Shown here in pieces: positions 1-7,612 of a stretch of DNA of 33,418 bases. Where the stretch lies: positions 1-33,418 of the forward strand of contig JALEKY010000041.1 in the NCBI GenBank assembly GCA_022768945.1, in the 5' to 3' direction. The stretch comes from Christensenellaceae bacterium (GTDB taxonomy: Bacteria; Bacillota; Clostridia; Christensenellales; Borkfalkiaceae). The notes under the pieces were generated by a model that was not told the origin of the DNA, did no database searches, and worked only from the letters and a program-made list of their open reading frames with translations. The translations under genes were made by a program, and so were the position numbers. How positions within the stretch are numbered: the first letter of the stretch is position 1; each line of letters begins with the position of its first letter.

Positions 1-73
1 AGGAATGGAATCCCTAGGCTTCGAATTAACCTCGTCACGTTTTTTTAATAGAAGCAAAGGGAGAAATTGTGAT

Positions 74-706
74 ATGAAAATTGTATTTTTAGGCGATTCC
101 ATTACCGATATGGGGAGAGACAGAACAGCAGATTTAACCGCTTTTTCTTACGGTGCGAGCTACGTGTATCTGATTACGGCAAAGCTTGCTAAGGAGAATC
201 CGGGTAAGTTCGAAATTTACAATCGCGGCGTTTCGGGCGACAGAATAGTCGACGCCTATGCGAGAATAAAGAAAGACGTCTGGAACCTTAAGCCGGACGT
301 GCTGAGTATTTTTATAGGCATAAACGACGTTTTGCACGAAGTTCTCGCCGGAAACGGAGTGGATATAATTCGATACGAAAACGTTTACAGAACTCTTATA
401 AAGGAAACACTCGAAAGACTTCCGAACGTGAAAATAGTGCTCATGGCTCCTTACGTATACGACGGTTCTCTTACAGAAGAAAACAGAGAGGCGTTTAACG
501 CAGTTGCCGATTATGCGAAGGTAGTGGAACAGCTTGCCGGCGAGTTCGGCTTAATGTTTATTCCAGTGCAGAAAAAGCTTGACGAATACGTAAACAAATA
601 CGGCGCGGATAAGTTTTCTTACGACGGAGTACATCCCGATCTTGCCGGTTCCATGGTTATAGCCGAAGCTTGGCTTGAGAAAACGAAAGACGTGTTAAAC
701 GGTTGA
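74..706 (+). CDS. SGNH/GDSL-family hydrolase
   Basis: A 210-residue protein with the ordered blocks of the SGNH hydrolase fold: GDS with the nucleophile Ser9, the block II glycine in GVSGDR (52-57), GIND (82-85) with oxyanion Asn84, and D184-G-V-H187 as the catalytic Asp/His pair. These enzymes hydrolyse ester bonds of lipids, acetylated sugars or similar substrates; the substrate cannot be read here. There is no signal peptide, so it is probably cytoplasmic. The frame stays open upstream to position 5, but the ATG at 74 fits best: it has an AGGGAGA ribosome site about ten bases upstream, and the GDS block normally lies near the N-terminus. It converges on the YitT gene and shares a terminator with it. 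Whether it heads an operon or ends one lies outside the window. Confidence 0.88.
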   Translation: MKIVFLGDSITDMGRDRTADLTAFSYGASYVYLITAKLAKENPGKFEIYNRGVSGDRIVDAYARIKKDVWNLKPDVLSIFIGINDVLHEVLAGNGVDIIRYENVYRTLIKETLERLPNVKIVLMAPYVYDGSLTEENREAFNAVADYAKVVEQLAGEFGLMFIPVQKKLDEYVNKYGADKFSYDGVHPDLAGSMVIAEAWLEKTKDVLNG

Positions 707-744
707 ATAAATTAAAAAAGCGGCTTATATCGCGCAAAATCGAT

Positions 745-783
745 AAAAAAGGGCTCGTCGGTAATAAATCGACGAGCCCTTTG
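745..783. terminator. bidirectional intrinsic terminator
   Basis: A perfect 10-bp stem (751-760 with 770-779) with a 9-base loop is flanked by AAAAAA on the left and TTT on the right. It lies between convergent genes, so it can stop the SGNH transcript on the plus strand and, with the better U-tract, the YitT transcript on the minus strand. Confidence 0.85.
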
Positions 784-800
784 TACTCTAAAAATATGTT

Positions 801-1715
801 TTACAGCTTGGCAAATCCCTTGCCGAGTATTTCGCTCGAATTGGTAATCATAATAAAAGCGGAGGGATCGATTTCCTTGATTTTGGAACGAAGCGTACGC
901 ATTTCATAGCGTTTACAAACGACGAGGATAACTTTCTTTGTGTGGTGAGAAAACGCGCCTTCGCCCGTAAGCGTTGTTGCCGAGCGGTGCATCGTGTTCA
1001 TTATAAACTCGCATATTTCGTCCGGCTTTTCGGTAACGATGGTAAAGTATTTGCATAGGTTGAGGTTGTCTATAAACTCGTCGACCATAAACGATTTCAT
1101 TGTCAGTCCGAGTACGGAGAACAATCCCGTTTCTATGCCCGAAACGAAGAAAGACGAAAGCGCGATAAGACCGTCCGCAAACAGCAACGCCATACCTACG
1201 TTTATTTCGGTGTATTTTTTGAGTATCATCGCAATAATGTCCGTTCCGCCGGAAGAGGCGTCTTTATTGAACATAATAGCCGAGCCGAGCGCGGTCAGAA
1301 TTATCGCGATTACGAGTTCCATAAACGGTTGTTTCGTGAGCGTGATTTTTATTATTTCTCCCGTCTCTCCGATTGTTTTCATCGGATAGATTGCTTCGAG
1401 CAGCATCGTGAAAAGCGAGTAAACGAGCGTGCAGTAAACGGTTTTAATGCCGAATTGCTTGTTTACGAAGATAAAGCCGACGATAAGCAGGAGTATATTG
1501 AAAATCGTAATCATCGTAGACGGCGTAAGGAATTTAAGCACTGCCTTCAGCCATTCCTGAGAGGGGTTGAGTTTGTCGAACAGCTCTCCGAGAAGAGTTG
1601 CAAGCCCCGCAACGCCGCCCATTGCGAAACCGTTAGGAATTTTAAAGAAATATACGCCCACGGCAAGCAGCAGGGAGCCGAGCGTAAGCAATAAATAATC
1701 TTTGATGTTTTTCAC
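801..1715 (-). CDS. YitT-family membrane protein (DUF161/DUF2179)
   Basis: A 304-residue protein with about five to six hydrophobic segments in its first 210 residues, the glycine-rich stretch SSGGTDIIA (154-162), and a soluble C-terminal domain (about 222-299) that matches DUF2179. This layout defines the YitT family of Firmicutes integral membrane proteins, whose transport substrate or role is not established. The start is a GTG at 1715 with GAGG about eight bases upstream on the minus strand; no better ATG lies nearby. The gene follows the Na/Pi cotransporter on the same strand with a 126-base gap that contains an inverted repeat, so it may be cotranscribed with it or separately expressed. 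Length is normal for the family. Confidence 0.85.
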   Translation of the reverse strand: MKNIKDYLLLTLGSLLLAVGVYFFKIPNGFAMGGVAGLATLLGELFDKLNPSQEWLKAVLKFLTPSTMITIFNILLLIVGFIFVNKQFGIKTVYCTLVYSLFTMLLEAIYPMKTIGETGEIIKITLTKQPFMELVIAIILTALGSAIMFNKDASSGGTDIIAMILKKYTEINVGMALLFADGLIALSSFFVSGIETGLFSVLGLTMKSFMVDEFIDNLNLCKYFTIVTEKPDEICEFIMNTMHRSATTLTGEGAFSHHTKKVILVVCKRYEMRTLRSKIKEIDPSAFIMITNSSEILGKGFAKL

Positions 1716-1746
1716 TTGTGTGCCTCGTGTTTTGAGAGTGTAGATA

Positions 1747-1770
1747 CCCGCATTTAATTGTAAATGCGGG
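1747..1770 (-). other. inverted repeat between the Na/Pi cotransporter and yitT-like genes
   Basis: A perfect 10-bp stem (1747-1756 with 1761-1770) closes a 4-base loop. Neither side has a run of T residues, so it is a poor intrinsic terminator. On the minus-strand transcript it would form after the cotransporter stop codon and could protect the mRNA end or weakly attenuate entry into the yitT-like gene. Confidence 0.5.
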
Positions 1771-1841
1771 CTTGTCTGTATATATTACAAGTAATTAGCG
1801 CAGGTTAGCGCAGGTATGTGTTCGGGTGCCGTTACCACTGA

Positions 1842-3485
1842 CTAAGCGTATTCTACTTCTTCTATGGAATGTGCGATGAAGCTTAAATGGTCGCCCGCAC
1901 GTTCCAGGTTGGAAACGAGGTTGATATACACGCCGGAACTGTCCGCCTTGCATTCGCCTTTTCCGAGGCGTTTGATGTGAGCCGCCACGAGCGCGCGCCT
2001 TAAATTGTCAAGCTGATCTTCTTTTTCGTCCACTGTTTTAAGGAGGGTTTTGTCTTTGGAAAGACGAGCTTGCTTCGCTGTTTTGTACAATTCTTCAAGA
2101 ACGCCGAACATCTCTTTAAGGCTGTCTTCTACTCCGTTCGAGAAGACGATTTCGTCGTTGACCACGCGGTTTGTGTACTTGATGAAGTTATCCGCAAGTT
2201 CGGCTATTCTCGCAACGTCCGAATTGTTGTTGTGAATTATCGAAACTCGCTTTTCGTCGTTCAGCGTTAAGTCGGACGAGGAAATAGTTATAAGATAGTC
2301 GGTAAGTTTTTTGTTTAATTCGTAAACTTCGGCTGTCTTTTCGGAGATTTTTTCGGTTTTCTCGACGTTTCTTTCAAGGAAAATGTCAAGCCCTTCTTTA
2401 AGCGAAGCCATTGCAAGGTCTCCTATACGCATACACTCTTTCGCACTCTGCTCGATAGCAACGGTAGGCGCGTTTAAGAAACGTTTGTCGATATAAGACT
2501 GCTCGACGGTGTTTTTGCCTTTGCCGATGATGAATTCCGCAAGTTTAACGAGATAGGTCGTAAACGGCAGGAACAACAAAGTCGAAACGGTGTTGAATAT
2601 GGTGTGGAACATGGCTATCTGCGTCGTTTCGGAGATAAACCATCTTTCCAGCGTATCTTCCATAAACGTCTGCCAGCATAAAAGCATTATAAAGAATATT
2701 AACGTTCCGAAAACGTTGAACAAAAGGTGAATCAAACTTGCCGCTTTTGCGTCTTTGGAAGCTCCTATGGAAGAAAGGAGGGAGGTTACGCACGTGCCGA
2801 TGTTGGAACCCATTATAAGATAAAGAACGGAGTTTCCGCCGGAACCTATCGTAAGCCCTGCGGCGACCATCGAAACGATAATCGTGTTTATCGCGGTACT
2901 GCTTTGTACTACGGCGGTCAGCACGATGCCGACGAATAATAAGAGGAACGGATTATCGACCGAGGACAGAATATCGCGAACTATCTGAAGCTCTGCAATA
3001 CTTTTCATAGACTCTTTCATAAATCCGAGTCCTACGAAAATCAAGCCGAGACCTGTAAGCGCAAAACCTAAAGCCTTAAGCTTTTTGTTTTTGCAGACCA
3101 TATCCATAACTATTCCCACGAGGGAAAGAGCTATGGCGTAAGTTTCTATGCCGAACCCTTGCAACGCAACTATCTGAACGGTTATCGTCGTGCCGATATT
3201 CGCGCCCATGATAACCGCGGCTGCCTGAGTAAGCGTCATAATGCCGGCGTTAACGAAACCGACAACCATAACGGTGGTAATGCCCGAGCTTTGAACGAGA
3301 GCCGTTGCCGCCGCGCCTATGCCGACGCCTATTATTTTAGAACCGGCAGTCTTACGGAAGAGCGCTTTCAGTTTTCTGTTGGCGAGCTTTTCCATATTGT
3401 CGGAAAGGGTTTTTACGCCGAACAGAAACACGCCGAGCCCCGCAAGAAATTTAAATATCATTTCTATAATCTGCTGGGTTGTCAT
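1842..3485 (-). CDS. Na+/phosphate cotransporter with PhoU-like C-terminal domain
   Basis: A 547-residue protein with two inverted Na/Pi cotransporter repeats. Each carries the QSS signature (65-67 and 194-196) followed by a G-(A/S)-N-I-G-T motif (about 94-99 and 226-231). The membrane part ends near residue 330. The remaining roughly 210 residues are soluble and helical, with repeated acidic/hydrophobic heptads like the PhoU domain fused to many bacterial NptA-type proteins. The family imports phosphate with sodium; the PhoU-like tail is thought to adjust this activity. The ATG at 3485 has no clear Shine-Dalgarno sequence, which is unusual next to its neighbours. A start a little downstream cannot be excluded, but the first helix begins almost at once. 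The yitT-like gene lies downstream on the same strand. Confidence 0.9.
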   Translation of the reverse strand: MTTQQIIEMIFKFLAGLGVFLFGVKTLSDNMEKLANRKLKALFRKTAGSKIIGVGIGAAATALVQSSGITTVMVVGFVNAGIMTLTQAAAVIMGANIGTTITVQIVALQGFGIETYAIALSLVGIVMDMVCKNKKLKALGFALTGLGLIFVGLGFMKESMKSIAELQIVRDILSSVDNPFLLLFVGIVLTAVVQSSTAINTIIVSMVAAGLTIGSGGNSVLYLIMGSNIGTCVTSLLSSIGASKDAKAASLIHLLFNVFGTLIFFIMLLCWQTFMEDTLERWFISETTQIAMFHTIFNTVSTLLFLPFTTYLVKLAEFIIGKGKNTVEQSYIDKRFLNAPTVAIEQSAKECMRIGDLAMASLKEGLDIFLERNVEKTEKISEKTAEVYELNKKLTDYLITISSSDLTLNDEKRVSIIHNNNSDVARIAELADNFIKYTNRVVNDEIVFSNGVEDSLKEMFGVLEELYKTAKQARLSKDKTLLKTVDEKEDQLDNLRRALVAAHIKRLGKGECKADSSGVYINLVSNLERAGDHLSFIAHSIEEVEYA

Positions 3486-3615
3486 AAATTCATCGTTTGT
3501 ATGTAAAAAATCATACGCATATTCCTTATAGTATTTTTCAAAGTGCCCTAAAACGCGTGTTATCCGCGTTTTTCTTCTGCTTAGAATATATAGTAAGACA
3601 GAATTTTTCGCATAA

Positions 3616-3647
3616 AAATAAGGTCGATCGAAAAGCCGACCTTATTT
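3616..3647 (-). terminator. serS intrinsic terminator
   Basis: An 11-bp perfect stem (3616-3626 with 3637-3647) with a 10-base loop begins five bases after the serS stop codon. On the minus strand it is followed by a T-rich stretch. Confidence 0.8.
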
Positions 3648-3651
3648 AAAA

Positions 3652-4938
3652 TTATCTGATAACCTCAAGTCCGCCGAGGAAGGGGCGAAGCACTTCCGGA
3701 ACGGTAACCGAACCGTCTTCGTTCTGGTATTGTTCTACGATTGCGGGTAAAACTCTGCTGGTGGCGAGTCCCGAACCGTTAAGAGTATGGAGGTATCTCG
3801 GTTTTCCCGTAACGGAATCTCTGAATCTCGTATTGTTTCTTCTCGCCTGATAATCGTTGGCGTTAGAAACTGAGCTTACTTCTTTGTATATGCCCATCGA
3901 GGGAATCCAAACTTCTATATCGTAAGTCCTCGCCATAGAAGCGGAGCAATCTCCCGCGGCAAGTTTGCTTAAACGGAAGTGAAGACCTAATTTTTCCATA
4001 AGTCTGCACGCTTTGTTTACGAGTTCTTCGAACGCTTCTTTTGATTTGTCGGGGTGAGCGTATTGAACCATTTCGACTTTGTTGAACTGATGACCTCTTA
4101 TCATTCCGCGCTCTTCAGCTCTCGCGCTGCCGGCTTCTTTACGGTAGCAGGGAGTATATGCGAAAAATTTCATAGGAAGCTTCGCTTCGTCTATAATTTC
4201 GCCGGCGTACATATTTACGAGAGCCGTTTCCGCAGTGGGGAGCATAAACTTACTCTTCGCTCTCATTTCGGGATCTTCGCTGTCAACCCAATAAACTTCG
4301 TCGGCAAATTTGGGGAACTGCCCTGCGCCGAAACCGCAATTATACGAAAGCATATGCGGGGGGAGAATCATCTCGTAACCGTCCGCAAGGTGTTCAGAAA
4401 TAAAGAAGTTGAGGAGCGCCCATTCGAGTCGCGCGCCTACGCCGCGATAGAGCCAGTATCCGTTGCCCGAAAGTTTTACGCCTCTTTCATAGTCGATAAG
4501 TCCGAGCGAGGTGCAAAGGTCTACGTGGTTTTTAGCCTCGAATTTGAATTCGGGCTTTGTGCCGAAGACCTTAACTACCTTATTGTTTTCCTTTTCTCCG
4601 GGGAGAAGGTCGTCGTCCGGAATATTCGGCAAACGGCAAAGGAAGTCGAATATCTTCGTTTCGAGTTCCGCCTGTTTTTTGTCGCCGTCGGCAATTTTGT
4701 TGCCGAGTTCTTTCATTTCGGCAAAGATTGCGTCTACCGGTTGACCTGCTTTTTTAAGTTTGGGAATTTCCGCCGAAACTTTGTTCTTTTCGGCTTTATA
4801 GCTTTCAACTTCGTAAATAACCTGTCTTCTTTCGTTATCCCAGCCGAGTACTTCGGTAAAATCCACAACGCAGCCTTTTTTTGCAAGCGCGGCTTCTACT
4901 TTTTCCTTGTTGTCGGCTATCATCTTTAAATCGAGCAT
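3652..4938 (-). CDS. serS: seryl-tRNA synthetase
   Basis: A 428-residue class II aminoacyl-tRNA synthetase that charges tRNA-Ser, and usually tRNA-Sec, with serine. The N-terminal third (about 1-110) is a charged two-helix coiled-coil arm that recognises the tRNA long variable arm. The catalytic domain shows TAE (235-237), motif 2 with CYRKEAGSA and then GMIRGHQFNKVEM (264-290), and motif 3 LNGSGLATSRVLPAIVE (386-402), whose arginine binds ATP. Length is standard. The ATG at 4938 is set by AAGGAGA six bases upstream. The gene has its own promoter, and the 5' leader of about 98 bases carries a small hairpin but not the conserved T-box sequence. Confidence 0.97.
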   Translation of the reverse strand: MLDLKMIADNKEKVEAALAKKGCVVDFTEVLGWDNERRQVIYEVESYKAEKNKVSAEIPKLKKAGQPVDAIFAEMKELGNKIADGDKKQAELETKIFDFLCRLPNIPDDDLLPGEKENNKVVKVFGTKPEFKFEAKNHVDLCTSLGLIDYERGVKLSGNGYWLYRGVGARLEWALLNFFISEHLADGYEMILPPHMLSYNCGFGAGQFPKFADEVYWVDSEDPEMRAKSKFMLPTAETALVNMYAGEIIDEAKLPMKFFAYTPCYRKEAGSARAEERGMIRGHQFNKVEMVQYAHPDKSKEAFEELVNKACRLMEKLGLHFRLSKLAAGDCSASMARTYDIEVWIPSMGIYKEVSSVSNANDYQARRNNTRFRDSVTGKPRYLHTLNGSGLATSRVLPAIVEQYQNEDGSVTVPEVLRPFLGGLEVIR

Positions 4939-4953
4939 ATTTTCTCCTTATAA

Positions 4954-4970
4954 CTCTCGCTTGGCGAGAG
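4954..4970 (-). promoter_or_regulatory. hairpin in the serS leader
   Basis: A perfect 7-bp stem (4954-4960 with 4964-4970) with a 3-base loop lies about four bases before the serS ribosome site on the minus strand. It may tune translation. No ligand or protein partner can be read from it, and the T-box consensus is absent. Confidence 0.45.
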
Positions 4971-5042
4971 GCTTGATTTATCCGTTTAAGCTGTAATTCG
5001 TCGGTTGTCTTTCTGTCGATCATCCGCGACGATACATATATA

Positions 5043-5071
5043 AGTATATAATATTTCATAAATAAAATCAA
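5043..5071 (-). promoter_or_regulatory. serS promoter, sigma-A type
   Basis: On the minus strand, TTGATT (5066-5071) and TATACT (5043-5048) are separated by 17 bases. Transcription should start near 5036, giving a leader of about 98 bases before serS. Confidence 0.65.
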
Positions 5072-5154
5072 TCGAAGAAAAACATATATCCGAAATTTTT
5101 TTTGTTTTGAAGAGATTTAAGCGAAAGTCTGTCGATTATAGACGTTTAAGACGA

Positions 5155-7407
5155 TTATCCTGCAAAAATTTTACACGCTACAACCGTCATATCGTCGTCT
5201 GCGCGGTTTCCGTACAGCGCGAAAGCTTCCCTTAAGACGGAATCGGAAATCTTTTGAGGGTTGACTTCGCCCGTAGAAGAGAGAAAATCCGCAAAATCGG
5301 TAGCGGAGCCGAATGCGTCTGTAACGCCGTCGCTCGTAAATATTATAACGTCGCCGGCGGAGAGTTGTTCGGTGCATACGGAAGGTTTTAGGTCTTTTAC
5401 GATGCCCATAGGCAGAGAACTGCCCTCTATAAGTTTAACCACGCCCTTCGAAAGGATGAAGCCGTACGGCGCGCCGAGTTTTATAAAATCGCACGACAGC
5501 GAAGAAAGGTTAATAACTCCTACGTCGAGAGCCGCAAAAGTGTCTTCAACTGGAAAGGAGAGCAACTCGTTAACCGTCGCAAGGCAGGTTTCGGGCGGTA
5601 TGCCGGCGCGGTAGAAACATTCGATTAAGGACAGCGAAGCCGACGAGATTTTTTTTGCTCGTTCGCCGCTTCCCATTCCGTCCGAAAGCGCGAGAAGAAA
5701 ACTGTTTCTCGAAATTCGCGTAAGAGAGTGGGTATCGCCCGAATAGCTTTCGCCCGTTTTCTTCATTACCGAAACTCCGAAAACGCAGTCGTAGCCGGAG
5801 TACGGCTCTATGCTTAAAACGGATCTTCCTCCGTTGAGAGGGTAGCGGTTTTTTATTTGATATTCGGCGGAAAAATAGTCGTTAATATGCGATATAAGCG
5901 ACTTTTCGTTGTAATTGTCAAGCGTGTCTATCAGGATTTCTCTTTTTTCGCCCTCGCCGGAAATTAAAATTTCACCGACGTGTACGCCGTTTGAGAGAAG
6001 GTATCGTTTAAGGGCGTTTTCCGTTTTCGGTTCGTCGGCAAGTCTTGCCGAAAGGCTTGAAGCAAGCCCTCTAAGCGAAAGACTTACGCCTTCTGCCTGA
6101 ACGGAGGCTATTTGTCTGACGTCGGCGGCGGCTCTCGTTTTTTCGCACTCGCAAGCGTATTTGTTGACGTATTTGTTTATAGCGAAGACAATCGAATTCG
6201 TCTGGTTGCATATCGAAGCGAATTTTTTAGGTAAATCGACAGCGGTGATTTTTCCCTTGTTTTTCGCTATTGAAATCAATCTCAGAAGAGTCTCTTTATC
6301 TGGAAAATTCTTTGCTTCGCATTTTTTGAAAAAAGAGCAATCTTTGCATACACCGCGTATTTCTTCCAAAATTTTGTCTTCGTAAACAAACGGATTTTGA
6401 GAAGCGTCGATTGTTCTGAAAAGCTCGGCAATTTCTCTGTAAGTACCCGAAATCTCGTATAAACGCGAACCCAAATAGTTTTTTATTCTGTTTATTTCGG
6501 CTCTCGGAAGGGGCGCGTCGCTTTTTGAAAAAAGCCTTTCGCGAAGAAAAGCGTAGAATTTTTTCGGAATAAGGGAGGCCGTAGCGGCGGGAATAAAAAC
6601 GTACAGGGCGGAAACGTAGTCGTAGTTTTCGTAAATTTTAAAAACGAATACGGAAATAAGTTCCGCGCCGATAACGGAGAGAAAAAGAGCTATCGGCTTG
6701 GATGAGGAAAAAATTTCCGCACAAAAACCGAAAAGCAAAAAAGGCAGAAACTCCGTGAAGTTTTTTGTAATCAACGCTACGGGAATGCCTCCGACCGCCC
6801 AGAAAAGACAACTTTCCCGTCCCTCGGTAAGAACACTTAAAAAGAAGCACAGAAAAACGGCGAAAGATTTGTACGGGTTTACTCCGAAATATTTAATCGC
6901 GCCGTAACACGCGCAAACGTAAAGAATGCACAGACTAAGGCTTTCGAGAGAGTCGAAACAGCAAAAGCCTTTTACTTTAAAACCTTTCGCAAACGGATAA
7001 AAAGCAAGCGAGAAAGCGCATATCGCGGCGGAAGAAATTAAGCGATATATCCGCTCGTTCGGTGCGGATAGCAAAACGTACGGCGCGAGGGATAACGCAA
7101 ACAAAAAAGGGGCGAAGAACTTAAAATGCTTCTTTTTGCCGAAAACCCCGTAAAACGCGCATAAAAAGCTTGCAGAGCATAGCCCGACGAGCATTTTTTC
7201 AGCGGAAAGATACGGGGCAAACGACATAGAGCAAATAAAAAAACAGCCGAAAGGGCTTGCTCCGGCGCAAAGCATAGCGAACAGAAGAGACAGCGAAAGC
7301 GGACAAAACGGATAAACCGCATTGTTCAAAAAAATCATAGCCGCAAGACTTAAGGTGTATACGGAAACGTTTGCCGCGTCCGAAAAGCGTCGAATTGCTT
7401 TTAACAT
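5155..7407 (-). CDS. spoIIE: stage II sporulation protein E (membrane PP2C-type phosphatase)
   Basis: SpoIIE dephosphorylates the anti-anti-sigma factor SpoIIAA, which frees sigma-F in the forespore, and it also sits at the polar division septum. This 750-residue protein has about ten hydrophobic segments in its first 285 residues and a middle region with a cysteine cluster (Cys354, 357, 363). The C-terminal PP2C/SpoIIE phosphatase shows SGDTHS (556-561), LALSDGMGSGE (572-582), FTSDGVTDAF (690-699) and DDDMTVV (737-743), where the aspartates bind metal. It is somewhat shorter than the B. subtilis protein of about 830 residues. The ATG at 7407 follows a GGAGA site. The upstream region has a long-spaced promoter and two 0A-box-like repeats. 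It is the clearest sign that this organism sporulates. Confidence 0.95.
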   Translation of the reverse strand: MLKAIRRFSDAANVSVYTLSLAAMIFLNNAVYPFCPLSLSLLFAMLCAGASPFGCFFICSMSFAPYLSAEKMLVGLCSASFLCAFYGVFGKKKHFKFFAPFLFALSLAPYVLLSAPNERIYRLISSAAICAFSLAFYPFAKGFKVKGFCCFDSLESLSLCILYVCACYGAIKYFGVNPYKSFAVFLCFFLSVLTEGRESCLFWAVGGIPVALITKNFTEFLPFLLFGFCAEIFSSSKPIALFLSVIGAELISVFVFKIYENYDYVSALYVFIPAATASLIPKKFYAFLRERLFSKSDAPLPRAEINRIKNYLGSRLYEISGTYREIAELFRTIDASQNPFVYEDKILEEIRGVCKDCSFFKKCEAKNFPDKETLLRLISIAKNKGKITAVDLPKKFASICNQTNSIVFAINKYVNKYACECEKTRAAADVRQIASVQAEGVSLSLRGLASSLSARLADEPKTENALKRYLLSNGVHVGEILISGEGEKREILIDTLDNYNEKSLISHINDYFSAEYQIKNRYPLNGGRSVLSIEPYSGYDCVFGVSVMKKTGESYSGDTHSLTRISRNSFLLALSDGMGSGERAKKISSASLSLIECFYRAGIPPETCLATVNELLSFPVEDTFAALDVGVINLSSLSCDFIKLGAPYGFILSKGVVKLIEGSSLPMGIVKDLKPSVCTEQLSAGDVIIFTSDGVTDAFGSATDFADFLSSTGEVNPQKISDSVLREAFALYGNRADDDMTVVACKIFAG

Positions 7408-7435
7408 TTTATCTCCGAAAAAGAGTTTTTTATTT

Positions 7436-7500
7436 ATATTAAACTATGCAATAAAGAGAAAAACGCAATGTTTTGTCGGCGTAAGATTCTTTTTGTCGAT
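7436..7500 (-). promoter_or_regulatory. candidate Spo0A-controlled promoter of spoIIE
   Basis: On the minus strand, TTGCGT (7463-7468) and TAATAT (7436-7441) are 21 bases apart, wider than a normal sigma-A spacer but like the long spacers known for Spo0A-activated spoIIE and spoIIG promoters of B. subtilis. On the plus strand, TTTTGTCGGC (7471-7480) and TTTTGTCGAT (7491-7500) resemble the 0A box core TGTCGAA and start exactly 20 bases apart, on one face of the helix, just upstream of the -35 element. The assignment is inference. Confidence 0.45.
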
Positions 7501-7558
7501 AGATCGATTTCACGGCTTTTTATGCAAAAGTTTCGCTTCCCTGAGCTTGTCTGTTTTA

Positions 7559-7595
7559 TAAAAAAAGCGCGCTCGCAAAAATTATGCGAGCGCGC
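7559..7595 (-). terminator. intrinsic terminator of the M3-type peptidase gene
   Basis: An 11-bp GC-rich stem (7567-7577 with 7585-7595) with a 7-base loop lies 18 bases past the stop codon. On the minus strand it is followed by a run of T residues (A-tract at 7559-7566). Confidence 0.88.
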
Positions 7596-7612
7596 AATAA
7601 CGGATTTACCGA

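Noticed and set aside
5..73. N-terminal extension of the SGNH hydrolase to the ATG at 5
   Set aside because: The GDS block would be pushed far from the N-terminus, and a good ribosome site precedes the ATG at 74.
1795..1814. Tandem 10-base direct repeat (TTAGCGCAGG twice)
   Set aside because: Two copies only, no palindrome and no link to a promoter; chance or slippage explains it.
4054..4929. 291-codon plus-strand frame opposite serS
   Set aside because: It lies wholly within serS on the other strand, has Phe/Val-rich shadow composition, and no ribosome site.
4939..5150. T-box riboswitch upstream of serS
   Set aside because: I looked on the minus strand for the conserved T-box core and did not find it.
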